From positions 62,001-126,000 of the forward strand of contig NZ_JAERSD010000010.1 of the NCBI RefSeq assembly GCF_017912555.1: a DNA stretch of 64,000 nucleotides, read 5' to 3'. The stretch is from Bacillus sp. REN3 (GTDB lineage Bacteria; Bacillota; Bacilli; Bacillales; Cytobacillaceae). Shown here piece by piece: positions 17,850-25,439 of this stretch. The notes under the pieces were generated by a model, which was given only the letters and a program-made list of their open reading frames with translations, was not told where the DNA came from and did no database searches. The position numbers and the translations under genes were made by a program. Position 1 is the stretch's first letter. The number at the start of each line of letters is the position of its first letter.

Positions 17850-18878
17850 TTAAATCCCTTGTATTAATTGAAACATAGGCAGCAAGATTGCCAGATACAA
17901 TGAGATGATAAGCAGACCAATGAAGCTGTAGAGCAATGGCTGAATGACTTTCATCATTTTCTCTGTCCTTTCTTCAAGCTGGTTAAGGCAATGCCGGCTG
18001 TAAAAGTAAAGCTCCTGGTCAAGCTTCCCATTCTTCTGTCCATGCCGCACAATCCGCGGAAGTTCAGCTTCAAAAAGCGTGTAGTCTAATATCGCCTCAT
18101 CAAAATCCTGTCCCTTCAACAGCTTCATGATGAGATCTTTTCCAAGTTCCGCCGAAAAATCATCCTGAAGATTTTCCTCGAAAATTTTCAATGCGCCGAA
18201 CACTGAGAGACCCCCCGCAAACAGGTAACTTAGTTGTGAGGAAAAGTAATGCGTATAATATAGCTTCATAAGTTTTCCCACAACCGGGATCTTAGTGAGA
18301 AGGATTCTCTGCTTGACAGGAGGGATGTTTTTAAAAACGGCAATATAAAATGCGTAACAAATGATCGCTGCAGCTACTATAAGGGATGACAGGACGGGAA
18401 GCAGTGAGGAGGATGCATTGATGAAACGGATAAAAATGTTTGGAGCAAGATCCATATCGTTGAATAGAGCAGTGAATTTAGGAAGCAGGATTTGCTGGAT
18501 GAAATAAAAGAGCACACCTGTCAGAATGACAAGGAACAGAGGATAAGTCCCCAGCCTTTTTAAACGCTGGTAGTCGCTGTTCCTTCTCAGGACCATTTCG
18601 CTCCCTTCGATCACAGCCTTAGCCAGGCTCCCATGCTGCTCAGCAAAATAGACATAGCTGACTAATTCTTTTTTGAACCCCAGCTTTCCAAGGATCAAAT
18701 GAAGCGGATACCCCTCACGGAGATTGCGAAGGCTGTTTTTGATATCTTCTTTCCTTTTCTTCTCAAGGTAAAAAGAAAGAGACTCGAATGCTTCTGCCAA
18801 TGGATATCCACGGGATAGCAATTCACCCGTCCTTTTTAGGAACCTTGCCTGTTCTTCAGCCGGCCATTTAGTCCCCAT
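17850..18878 (-). CDS. comGB: Competence pilus inner-membrane platform protein ComGB
   Basis: 342 aa GspF-family polytopic membrane protein. Two repeated T2SF domains (about residues 10-130 and 205-330), with three hydrophobic helices near 110-130, 160-185 and 310-340. It anchors the pilus and couples it to the ATPase ComGA. It overlaps comGA by 11 bases. Confidence 0.93.
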   Translation of the reverse strand: MGTKWPAEEQARFLKRTGELLSRGYPLAEAFESLSFYLEKKRKEDIKNSLRNLREGYPLHLILGKLGFKKELVSYVYFAEQHGSLAKAVIEGSEMVLRRNSDYQRLKRLGTYPLFLVILTGVLFYFIQQILLPKFTALFNDMDLAPNIFIRFINASSSLLPVLSSLIVAAAIICYAFYIAVFKNIPPVKQRILLTKIPVVGKLMKLYYTHYFSSQLSYLFAGGLSVFGALKIFEENLQDDFSAELGKDLIMKLLKGQDFDEAILDYTLFEAELPRIVRHGQKNGKLDQELYFYSRHCLNQLEERTEKMMKVIQPLLYSFIGLLIISLYLAILLPMFQLIQGI

Positions 18879-19938
18879 CCTTCATGACCCACCTTTGGTA
18901 CTCCGATTCCTTGATGTAGCCAAGTGCAATCCCCTTTGCGATCGCATCCTTCAAAGTTTTGTAATGGTATGTTGGATGTTCGCCTCTCGTTTCCCTTATA
19001 ACGGCTGAAAGGTTAGCCCCGGTCAGGATTTCGAACACACTCCCTCTCTTTCCACTTCCTATTGAGAAACAAAATGGGGAACAGCCGCCATCGCAATAAG
19101 GGCAAACGAGTTCCACAAGCCTTTGGGCAGTGACCGCTATCAGCGTTTGTTCAATCTCCAGCCAGTTGACTCCAAATTCGATGAGCCTGTATATCGCCCC
19201 TTTTGCATCCCTGGTGTGCATCGTCGTAAGCACCAGATGTCCTGTCAAGGCCGCCCGTATTGCGATTTCTGCCGTCTCCTTATCCCTAATTTCACCGACC
19301 ATGATGATATCTGGATCATGGCGGAGGATTGCCTTTAATCCTGTTGAATAGGAAATTCCAGCACGCTCATTCACCTGTACTTGAAGTGCCGTTTGGCTCG
19401 GCTTCTCAATTGGGTCTTCAAGGGTGATAATGTTTCGATTGACGATTTCAGATGTCTCAGAAAGCATGGAGTAAAGAGTCGTTGTTTTTCCGCTGCCGGT
19501 CGGGCCTGTGAAGATGACCAGGCCATGTGCATGTTTCAAAAGGGAAATTAACTTTTTTGTCGTTGAAGGATAAAGGGAAATTTGGAATGAAGGGATCTGG
19601 TTTTGCTGGGGAAGAAGTCTGATGACCATGCTCTCGCTCATGTAGGCAGGAAGGGTGGATAGCCTTAATCCAATATTCATGTTGTTATATACGTAGTTAT
19701 AGGCACCGCTTTGCGGCCTTCTTTTTTCACCGATATCCATAGATGCCGTGAATTTGAAATGGGAGATGAGTCGGTCACAATCCTCGTGCTCAAGAGTGTA
19801 ACGGGGCATTAGCTGATTGCCCAGCCTGAATTTAATCAGGGTGTCTTTCTCGCGGGGAATGATGTGGATATCTGATGCTCCGCTTCGAAAAGCATCCTTT
19901 AGTACTTTATCTGCCAATTGTTCAATCGACTTTACAAT
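18868..19938 (-). CDS. comGA: Competence traffic ATPase ComGA
   Basis: GspE/PilB-type hexameric ATPase that powers pseudopilus assembly at the cytoplasmic face. Walker A GPTGSGKTTTL, Asp box TLEDPIE, Walker B region RHDPDIIMVGEIRDKETAEIA, His box HLVLTTMHTRDA, and a C-terminal zinc-like Cys pair (CPYCDGGC-x2-FC). The start is unusual: GGTGGTG, the only good ribosome binding site, is followed by six T and then ATT at 19938, giving (M)VKSIEQLADK, which lines up with MDSIEKVSKN of B. subtilis. The only GTG codons (19950, 19947) are inside the ribosome binding site itself. First gene of the comG operon. Confidence 0.9.
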   Translation of the reverse strand: MVKSIEQLADKVLKDAFRSGASDIHIIPREKDTLIKFRLGNQLMPRYTLEHEDCDRLISHFKFTASMDIGEKRRPQSGAYNYVYNNMNIGLRLSTLPAYMSESMVIRLLPQQNQIPSFQISLYPSTTKKLISLLKHAHGLVIFTGPTGSGKTTTLYSMLSETSEIVNRNIITLEDPIEKPSQTALQVQVNERAGISYSTGLKAILRHDPDIIMVGEIRDKETAEIAIRAALTGHLVLTTMHTRDAKGAIYRLIEFGVNWLEIEQTLIAVTAQRLVELVCPYCDGGCSPFCFSIGSGKRGSVFEILTGANLSAVIRETRGEHPTYHYKTLKDAIAKGIALGYIKESEYQRWVMKDGD

Positions 19939-20074
19939 AAAAAACACCACCTTTTTCGATAATATAAAAATAATTCGCTGGAAGTACTGGCATATCCTGC
20001 GAAAAAAAAGAATAATTGTGAATAAATGGTGACATTCAATTCCATACTACTACTGTAATAGGAGAGTAATGCTT

Positions 20075-20146
20075 TGGGCTATAGCCAAGCGGTAAGGCAA
20101 CGGACTTTGACTCCGTCATGCGTTGGTTCGAATCCAGCTAGCCCAG
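20075..20146 (+). tRNA. tRNA-Gln (UUG)
   Basis: 72-base cloverleaf: acceptor TGGGCTA pairs with TAGCCCA, D-loop AGCGGTAAGGCA, anticodon stem CGGAC/CTCCG region with loop CTTTGAC giving anticodon TTG (Gln), T-loop GGTTCGAATCC, discriminator G. A single tRNA transcribed away from comGA. The 3' CCA is not encoded. Confidence 0.95.
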
Positions 20147-20176
20147 TCCTAAAAGCTGGCCTTTAATTGGCCCATA

Positions 20177-20206
20177 AAACAGGAAGCACATCCGTGCTTC
20201 CTGTTT
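20177..20206. terminator. Terminator shared by tRNA-Gln and mgsR
   Basis: AAACAGGAAGCAC-atcc-GTGCTTCCTGTTT, a perfect 13-base stem between the tRNA and the convergent mgsR stop. T-runs exist on both strands, though short. Confidence 0.8.
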
Positions 20207-20208
20207 CG

Positions 20209-20562
20209 TCATTTCGCAATACTTTTCAAGGCATCGGGATTGAAACCGACAATCAGTTTTTTTCCATCAGTCAATATCGGCCGTCTCAAAAGTTTTGGTT
20301 TATCGATCAAGAGCTTGATCACCTCTGAAAGCGGCAGGTCTTCAACGTCGATATCCAAATTTTTATATGCTTCTCCCCTTGTTGCCAGGAGTTCATCCAG
20401 TCCCTCTGATGTTAGAGATAAAATCTGGAGAATCTCATTTTTTGATGGAGTGTCTTTGAACAAATGCCGTTCTTTGAATTTCACGCTGTTTGAAACCAGC
20501 CATTTTTTTGTCTTTCTGCATGATGTACAGCTCGGATAAGAAAAAAATGTTAACTCACTCAT
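20209..20562 (-). CDS. mgsR: Spx-family stress regulator MgsR
   Basis: 117 aa protein of the ArsC/Spx fold with the redox pair Cys12-Cys15 in YPSCTSCRKTKKWL. It should bind the RNA polymerase alpha C-terminal domain and redirect transcription under stress, as B. subtilis MgsR (YqgZ) does, the gene located here between comG and yqgY. The conserved RPILTDGKKLIVGFNPD near the C-terminus supports the family. GGAGG lies upstream of ATG 20562. Upstream are three TTGTATA repeats shared with the divergent regulator gene. Arsenate reductase activity is unlikely because the arsenate-type residues are not the ones conserved here. Confidence 0.88.
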   Translation of the reverse strand: MSELTFFSYPSCTSCRKTKKWLVSNSVKFKERHLFKDTPSKNEILQILSLTSEGLDELLATRGEAYKNLDIDVEDLPLSEVIKLLIDKPKLLRRPILTDGKKLIVGFNPDALKSIAK

Positions 20563-20602
20563 TTTAGCCAGCCTCCTTGGGGGAATATCTTCTTTATACC
20601 TA

Positions 20603-20631
20603 TTGTATAGCTTTTGTATAATATTTGTATA
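20603..20631. promoter_or_regulatory. Three TTGTATA repeats with 11-base period
   Basis: TTGTATA occurs at 20603-20609, 20614-20620 and 20625-20631, each 11 bases apart, on one DNA face. They lie 41-69 bases upstream of mgsR and 134-162 upstream of the divergent regulator. On the minus strand they read TATACAA, so they also supply -10 like hexamers for mgsR. They may be an operator array. Confidence 0.55.
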
Positions 20632-20764
20632 CTATTTTGTCATCATTTTGCCATTTAGTTGTGAACATTTTCTAAACATATAGTGTTTACAGTGGAAACC
20701 TCATTCCCTTGTGTTTGAGGCTGTAATATAATAGAGGCAAAATAGTGGTCTGAGGTGAATTAAG

Positions 20765-21466
20765 GTGGAACAAACATTAAAAATCACAAGTGTTTTGTCT
20801 GACCCAACTCGGTATTATATTTATCAATACATTACAAAAAGGCATAAGGACGTAACGGTGCAGGAGATCGCAGATAACTTTGACATTCATCCGAACGTGG
20901 CAAGGCTTCATCTTTCCAAGCTCGAAGATGTGAACATGCTGATTTCAGAAACGAAAAAAACTGGTAAGGGCGGACGTCCGAGCAGGCTCTATCGCTTGTC
21001 GGAAGGTGTCATACAGCTTCACTTCCCGTTCCGTGACTATCAGCTTTTATCCAAAATCGCAATGATGACGATGATGACACTTGGCGATGAAGGCAAAAAA
21101 GCACTCTACCTGACTGGAAAGAGGCTCGGAGCCGAATTGATCGACCAGGAAATGGCACGTCATCCACAAATCACTGAGGAGATGAATTTCGAACAAAAAC
21201 TTCAGGCCATCAAAAATGCTGCGACCGTTGCCGGTTTTTACCCGGAATTCGAGCCGAACAGCGAAAAGACAAAGATCTATTTCCAGATTTTCAACTGTCC
21301 ATTTAAGGAAGTGGCAATGGACCACGCTGAAACCGTCTGCAATATGCACTATGAATTTTTGCGCGGCATGTTCGAGTCCTTATTTGGGGATATCGAACTG
21401 ATTGAGAAGGAGAATATGATCACCGGCTGTGATTCATGCTCCTATCAGGCAGTGATCGGGCAATAA
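20765..21466 (+). CDS. Winged-helix transcriptional regulator with C-terminal Cys cluster (COG2345/SufR-like)
   Basis: 233 aa. N-terminal winged helix-turn-helix (residues 5-80: TSVLSDPTRYYIYQYI, VQEIADNFDIHPNVARLHLSKLE, basic wing KKTGKGGRPSRLYRLSE). C-terminal sensor domain with Cys178 (FNCPF), Cys192 plus His195 (VCNMHYEFL), Cys222 and Cys225 (GCDSC). This recalls SufR-type regulators that hold an Fe-S cluster, but the spacing (x13, x29, x2) differs. GTG 20765 has GAGGTGA upstream. It is divergent from mgsR, so a shared control region is likely. Metal or redox sensing is inference; the targets are unknown. Confidence 0.75.
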   Translation: MEQTLKITSVLSDPTRYYIYQYITKRHKDVTVQEIADNFDIHPNVARLHLSKLEDVNMLISETKKTGKGGRPSRLYRLSEGVIQLHFPFRDYQLLSKIAMMTMMTLGDEGKKALYLTGKRLGAELIDQEMARHPQITEEMNFEQKLQAIKNAATVAGFYPEFEPNSEKTKIYFQIFNCPFKEVAMDHAETVCNMHYEFLRGMFESLFGDIELIEKENMITGCDSCSYQAVIGQ

Positions 21467-21482
21467 TCAATCCGGTTCATTG

Positions 21483-21512
21483 TTTACTTTTCCCTCTACT
21501 TTACTTTATAAT
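21483..21512 (+). promoter_or_regulatory. Probable sigma-A promoter of yqgY
   Basis: TTTACT, 18-base spacer, TATAAT (21507-21512), 40 bases before the yqgY start. Confidence 0.5.
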
Positions 21513-21551
21513 ATGATAGTGATGGACTTGTAGGGTAAAGGAGGGATATCT

Positions 21552-21788
21552 TTGGATCGTATGTACAGAGTTTTAGGATTCTGGACGGGAATCTTTGCTG
21601 TCATGTTTTTCTTGGGTGACATGTATACGACGTCCTTGATTTTCTTTGGTCAAACTGGATTTTTCTTGTTATTAAGTTATTTGAAGCTGACCGAACGTAT
21701 GTATATCTACATATTCGGCGCATACCTAACCATTTTCTTCGCAGGATTTACTTACTGGAGCACGTTCATGATGCCACTGGGTGGCTGA
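21552..21788 (+). CDS. yqgY: DUF2626 small membrane protein YqgY
   Basis: 78 aa, almost entirely hydrophobic with three predicted transmembrane helices (about residues 7-25, 28-45 and 50-73). TTG 21552 with AAGGAGGG seven bases upstream. The family DUF2626 is confined to bacilli and has no known function. It follows the Cys-rich regulator and ends in a very strong terminator. Confidence 0.85.
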   Translation: MDRMYRVLGFWTGIFAVMFFLGDMYTTSLIFFGQTGFFLLLSYLKLTERMYIYIFGAYLTIFFAGFTYWSTFMMPLGG

Positions 21789-21813
21789 GGCGGGCATTGA
21801 TCATTTGTTTGCC

Positions 21814-21850
21814 AAATAAAAAAACGATGGATTCCCATCGTTTTTTTATT
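21814..21850. terminator. Strong bidirectional terminator after yqgY
   Basis: A 17-base perfect stem, AAATAAAAAAACGATGG paired with CCATCGTTTTTTTATTT, with T-run on both strands. Confidence 0.9.
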
Positions 21851-21913
21851 TGCAATCGTCTTTGCCGTTTCACGCAATGCGATCGTTGCTTTCCGATTTC
21901 GATTTGGACGGCT

Positions 21914-21935
21914 TCCAGGCGAAGAAACGCCTGGA
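21914..21935. other. Perfect inverted repeat without T-run
   Basis: TCCAGGCG-aagaaa-CGCCTGGA between the yqgY terminator and the methyltransferase gene. It lacks a U-tract, so it is not a standard terminator. Confidence 0.5.
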
Positions 21936-22010
21936 CACGACCTCATCTCTTTTTTAATCCTGCGCCCCTCTTTCTAACCTCCAAGCTGTGAATTAGTATG
22001 TTTCCCATGT

Positions 22011-23093
22011 TTAAACCTGAAACTTTCCAATGTTTTTTCCTTGAATGATGACAGAAAAGGATTGACTGATCCCCCCCGGCATGATCAAACTGCGAATGGC
22101 CCGATTCTGTTTGCTTGCCTCAGAGAATGGGTTTGAATCACGGTGCTCTGCCAATTCCTCCAATATGCCAATCGAAAGCAGGAATTCATCCTGCCGTTTT
22201 TTCTGGAAAAAATCCAGCCCATACTTTTTTCCTTGGGCGATCAACGCATCAAAATGGACATGGCTTGTAATATCCATCTCCCCAGGGTGCTGGAGAATGT
22301 CCTTGTACAGTTGGTGCTTATAGTAGCCCCTAAGGCTACCATTCCTGCGCCCAGGCTGCATCCATTCTTTTTTTGTATATCCATAGTCCACGCTGATCAG
22401 GATTCCTTTGTCCAGCTTTTCGGAAATCGAACGGAGGAAAGGTTCCATGCCCAATGGAACTTCCATTCGCTGTCCTTCTGCCAGTCCAATATCCCCTTCT
22501 TTGAGGAAGCGGAAGATTTCTTTATTTTCGGCAGGCAACAGCTTTTCAACGAAATTCCCTTCTTCGTATCCAACAAAAACCTCATGGATCACTCCTTTAT
22601 GGTTCTCGATCACATGTACTGGGAAAGCGTCGAATAATTCGTTTGAGAAAATCAGCCCTTCCTTCATTCCTGTTTCTCGATAATCTTCAAAGTACAAGAC
22701 TTTGGCACCGGTGATCTCGCTCAATAATTCTTTTTGAAGCTGCTTGTGGTAAGGACTCGTCTCTACCAGATAGTAGAGCAGGGGTTCAGCTGAAGTCTCA
22801 TTCCAGCCTTGGATAAAGGCTTTGGCGAAACGTCCGTTGCCTCCGCCAATTTCACACACCGTTCTCCCCAGATTGAGTTTCCCAGTGTTGTTCGCATACC
22901 ATTTCCCCATTAGCCTGCCAAAAACATCCGACACATTGCTCGTAGTATAGAAATCGCCACCCCGGCCAATTTTCGGCACATCTTTCATATAATAGCCCTT
23001 TTCAGGATGGTAAAGAGCGCATTCGATAAAATCCGCATATGTAATCATTTGTTGTTCTGTGGCAGCGATTCTTTGCTTGATAATTTCTTTCAT
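22011..23093 (-). CDS. SAM-dependent methyltransferase of the MidA/NDUFAF7 type (COG1565)
   Basis: 360 aa class I methyltransferase. N-terminal helix ITYADFIECALYHPEKGYYM is the COG1565 hallmark, followed by GRGGDFYTTSNVSDVFGRL, the SAM-binding motif CEIGGGNGRFAKAFI (about residues 82-96), VETSP, EGLIFSNELFDAFPVHVIE and ISVDYGY. In mitochondria the family methylates an arginine of complex I; the bacterial substrate is not known. AGGGAG precedes ATG 23093. It stands alone on the minus strand. Confidence 0.88.
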   Translation of the reverse strand: MKEIIKQRIAATEQQMITYADFIECALYHPEKGYYMKDVPKIGRGGDFYTTSNVSDVFGRLMGKWYANNTGKLNLGRTVCEIGGGNGRFAKAFIQGWNETSAEPLLYYLVETSPYHKQLQKELLSEITGAKVLYFEDYRETGMKEGLIFSNELFDAFPVHVIENHKGVIHEVFVGYEEGNFVEKLLPAENKEIFRFLKEGDIGLAEGQRMEVPLGMEPFLRSISEKLDKGILISVDYGYTKKEWMQPGRRNGSLRGYYKHQLYKDILQHPGEMDITSHVHFDALIAQGKKYGLDFFQKKRQDEFLLSIGILEELAEHRDSNPFSEASKQNRAIRSLIMPGGISQSFSVIIQGKNIGKFQV

Positions 23094-23205
23094 AAATTTA
23101 CTCCCTGATCGAAGTTTTCACTATTGACATAGTGTTTTCTTTATTATATTGTTGAGATAGTAGCTTAACTATATCCCCTCCCATGATATGAATAGAACAT
23201 CCCCC

Positions 23206-23245
23206 GGAAAGCCCTTCTCGTTCGAGAAGGGCTTTCCTAGTTTTT
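23206..23245 (+). terminator. Perfect 15-bp hairpin followed by T-run on the plus strand
   Basis: GGAAAGCCCTTCTCG, two-base loop, CGAGAAGGGCTTTCC, then TAGTTTTTG. The T-run is on the plus strand, where no gene is transcribed toward it. On the minus strand it would follow yqgX but lacks the U-tract. Confidence 0.7.
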
Positions 23246-23250
23246 GAGTC

Positions 23251-23277
23251 TTCGACAAGGGTTCCCGTCTTGTCGAA
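23251..23277. other. Second hairpin, 13 bases from the first
   Basis: TTCGACAAG-ggttcccgt-CTTGTCGAA, a perfect nine-base stem immediately beside the 23206-23237 hairpin. Confidence 0.6.
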
Positions 23278-23408
23278 TTCCGGAATAGAATCGTGAGCCT
23301 CCATTAAGATAAAATGCTGATTTCCTGTTAGCTATCATTCCGCTTGATATTTCAAATATTCCTTTATTCTTTATTAAGCAATACCCGATTTGACCTTAAG
23401 ATCAAGGT

Positions 23409-24044
23409 TTAAAATCCATTTAAGAATGGGTTGGTATCCATCTCGTCGCCGATGGAGGTGACTGGCCCATGCCCTGGCAAAACTGCGGTTCCTTCAGGCA
23501 GGACAAGCAATTTTTCATGAATGCTGCTGATTAGCTGACTGTGGTTTCCCCCAGGAAGGTCTGTCCGCCCGATACTTCCTTTAAAAAGTGCATCCCCTGC
23601 AAGGACAAACTGATCCTCGGGAAAGTAAAATGATACACTTCCTGGTGAATGCCCAGGTGTGTAGAATACGGAGAACGTGAACGAATCGATTGTCATTTCT
23701 CCTTCTTCACCCAATAGATTTTCAGCTGGCTTGGCTTTGACCGCGTCCTGCATCATAAAATACTTTGATCCATTCAGCGCCGGATCGTCCAGCCAATCAG
23801 CTTCTTTAAAGTGGACATGGACTGGAATATCATATTTTTCCCTGACCATGTCCACTGCGCCAATATGATCAAAATGTGCATGGGTAAGTAAAATACATAC
23901 AGGCTTCAATCCCTGTCTGTCTATTATCGAAATCAATTTTTCAGGTTCAGCTCCAGGGTCCACCACAAGACATGAACCATCTTCATCGCTCACAAGATAA
24001 CAATTCGTCTGCAGCGGGCCAAGAGGGATCTGTTTCCATTTCAA
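23409..24044 (-). CDS. yqgX: Metallo-beta-lactamase fold hydrolase YqgX (glyoxalase II-like)
   Basis: 211 aa single-domain MBL hydrolase. The dinuclear metal motif HAHFDH is at residues 55-60, with further ligands in TPGHSPGS (His), LAGDALF (Asp) and PGHGP (His). The size and LQTNCYL N-terminus match the GloC/YqgX group, thought to hydrolyse thioesters such as S-lactoyl-glutathione or bacillithiol. TTG 24044 is the start: AGGAGG lies nine bases before it and the frame gives MKWKQIPLGPLQTNCY. Confidence 0.92.
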   Translation of the reverse strand: MKWKQIPLGPLQTNCYLVSDEDGSCLVVDPGAEPEKLISIIDRQGLKPVCILLTHAHFDHIGAVDMVREKYDIPVHVHFKEADWLDDPALNGSKYFMMQDAVKAKPAENLLGEEGEMTIDSFTFSVFYTPGHSPGSVSFYFPEDQFVLAGDALFKGSIGRTDLPGGNHSQLISSIHEKLLVLPEGTAVLPGHGPVTSIGDEMDTNPFLNGF

Positions 24045-24148
24045 CTCACTTTACCTCCTAATAAGTTTGAAATATGCGCTATGTTTATTTTACACTAATA
24101 CAAGGCAAGAATTAAGGAATGTCTATTGAAATAATGAGGAGAATCAAT

Positions 24149-24628
24149 ATGGAAAACATGATTGCAATTGAAGCTTCACATATAATAAACGAACTACCCG
24201 ATTTCCTTGAAGTATTTGTATCGGTGACAAACCCTCATCAACAGCACGAAAATCTATTCATCTTCCCAGCTGGCACAGAAGCGGATAATGCTTCCTATTT
24301 TCTTGAGGAAGCTGGAATGCTCGCAGGAATCCACACCCTGGTAAAGGTCTCGCAGGGTCAGGAAGGAGCAGATTTTTATGACACTGGATTCATTGTCGGC
24401 TCTGCGATTTATTTATTTAAAGACTTATTGACTGCCTTCAAGTTCAAGAATGGAAACAAGATGCAGATAGAAATGTCCCTTCTTCAAATGGAAGAACACC
24501 TGTCCTTTACAGCCTTTGGGAATAACGGACAAAGTATCCATTTTGCGCACGCTCATTACGAAAAGCTGATTACGGGTATAGCAAAAGCATATGAAGTTGG
24601 AGTAGAGTTTTTAGACCTCGACAAATGA
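24149..24628 (+). CDS. Conserved-looking protein of unknown function
   Basis: 159 aa, soluble, acidic (many E and D), no membrane segment, no cysteines in motifs. Start ATG 24149 (MENMIAIEASHIINELPDFL) is chosen because GAGGAG lies eight bases before it; an upstream in-frame ATG at 24119 lacks one. The middle has the hydrophobic stretch FIVGSAIYLFKDLLTAFKF. I do not recognise a family. It is divergent from yqgX and is followed by yqgW 90 bases later on the same strand; whether they share a transcript is unclear. Confidence 0.7.
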   Translation: MENMIAIEASHIINELPDFLEVFVSVTNPHQQHENLFIFPAGTEADNASYFLEEAGMLAGIHTLVKVSQGQEGADFYDTGFIVGSAIYLFKDLLTAFKFKNGNKMQIEMSLLQMEEHLSFTAFGNNGQSIHFAHAHYEKLITGIAKAYEVGVEFLDLDK

Positions 24629-24718
24629 TCCAAAAAAATATAAAATAGAGAACGAGTGTATGCTTGTATCTACATAGCAGGCTTTAGCGCCTGCCATCTT
24701 AATAAAGGGGGCTTAATC

Positions 24719-24892
24719 ATGGGATTGGCAATTATTTTTGCTTTAGTCACACTTCTTGCCGGCTATGCGACTTTCTCGGCACTTAAAAACAAAAACATTC
24801 TTGGAATTGTATTTGGGGGAGGAACGTTCCTGGTTATCGGCTGGTTCACAGTCATGACGATCATCCATCAGGGCTTCCCTACAGCACATTAA
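24719..24892 (+). CDS. yqgW: DUF2759 small membrane protein YqgW
   Basis: 57 aa with two transmembrane helices (MGLAIIFALVTLLAGYATF and a second around residues 28-48), the DUF2759 pattern. AAGGGGG precedes ATG 24719 by eight bases. Present next to yqgX and yqgV as in B. subtilis. Function unknown. Confidence 0.85.
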   Translation: MGLAIIFALVTLLAGYATFSALKNKNILGIVFGGGTFLVIGWFTVMTIIHQGFPTAH

Positions 24893-24904
24893 TTCAATCC
24901 AAGA

Positions 24905-25023
24905 AAATTGCAAGCGCCCTGATCGGCCCCGGCGGACATAAGACGAAACGCGTGAAGGCAGTTTCCCGGCCACCACAGCGCTACGGCTTATGACCAGAGG
25001 GGCTTGGCGCTAGTGCTGGACAT
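24905..25023. repeat. Dispersed intergenic repeat, copy C
   Basis: A GC-rich block (GCAAGCGCCCTGATCGGCCC at its start) after yqgW. Its right end, GAGGGGCTTGGCGCT then GCTGGAC, matches in inverted orientation the insert of copy B (49235-49264). No coding potential. Confidence 0.65.
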
Positions 25024-25051
25024 TTCTCAAAGTGAATCTAATACTTATTTC

Positions 25052-25100
25052 AAAAAAAAAAGGAAAAGCCTTTTATGTTAAGGTGGCTTTTCCTTTTTTT
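25052..25100. terminator. Bidirectional terminator between yqgW and yqgV
   Basis: AAAAAAAAAAGGAAAAGCC pairs with GGCTTTTCCTTTTTTT around a 14-base loop, giving a U-tract on both strands. Confidence 0.9.
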
Positions 25101-25103
25101 ATT

Positions 25104-25418
25104 TCAGCCCTCAAGAAGCTGGTTAACCCGATCGACCTTTTCTCTCATTCTCCTCTTTATATCCCGCCGGTCATCAATCCTAATGTTCGTTGCCACGCGT
25201 TTAACCCCCGCGCTGAAAGGCACTTCGTGTATTGCCTCGATAACCTCGAAGAGCACAGGAAGGTCCCCCTCGATCAAGGTATTCATTGGCGTTAGCTGAA
25301 AATCAATTTTCCCCTGTTCCTTGTACTTGACCAGGATTTTCTGGATATCTGCCACATACGAACTGACACTCGGTGACTCAGTTCCAATCGGAATTACTGT
25401 CACATCAACTATGGCCAT
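25104..25418 (-). CDS. yqgV: YqgV, MTH1187/YkoF-type thiamine-binding family protein
   Basis: 104 aa of the UPF0045 family, a ferredoxin-like fold that forms tetramers. Signatures: VIPIGTESPSVSSYVADI, QLTPMNTLIEGDLP, and RVATNIRIDDRRD. Related YkoF binds thiamine pyrimidine, but a ligand for this group is not firmly known to me. GAGGAGA precedes ATG 25418. Co-directional with the yqgU lipoprotein gene upstream (21-base gap), so likely co-transcribed. Confidence 0.88.
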   Translation of the reverse strand: MAIVDVTVIPIGTESPSVSSYVADIQKILVKYKEQGKIDFQLTPMNTLIEGDLPVLFEVIEAIHEVPFSAGVKRVATNIRIDDRRDIKRRMREKVDRVNQLLEG

Positions 25419-25439
25419 TGCAATCTCTCCTCTTTTTCC

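Larger units (their letters stand above)
23094..23408. other. Intergenic region with paired hairpins between yqgX and the methyltransferase gene
   Basis: 315 bases with no credible gene. It contains CACTAT-tgac-ATAGTG (23119-23134) just upstream of the methyltransferase gene, then the two strong hairpins at 23206-23237 and 23251-23277. A 68-codon frame through it is broken in quality by the hairpins and has no ribosome binding site. Confidence 0.6.

Noticed and set aside
19951-20070. ComK box upstream of comGA
   Set aside because: I looked for two AAAA-N5-TTTT motifs with correct spacing; only degenerate AT-rich matches were present.
23098-23304. 68-codon minus-strand frame before the methyltransferase gene
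   Set aside because: It runs through two perfect hairpins, has no ribosome binding site and odd composition.
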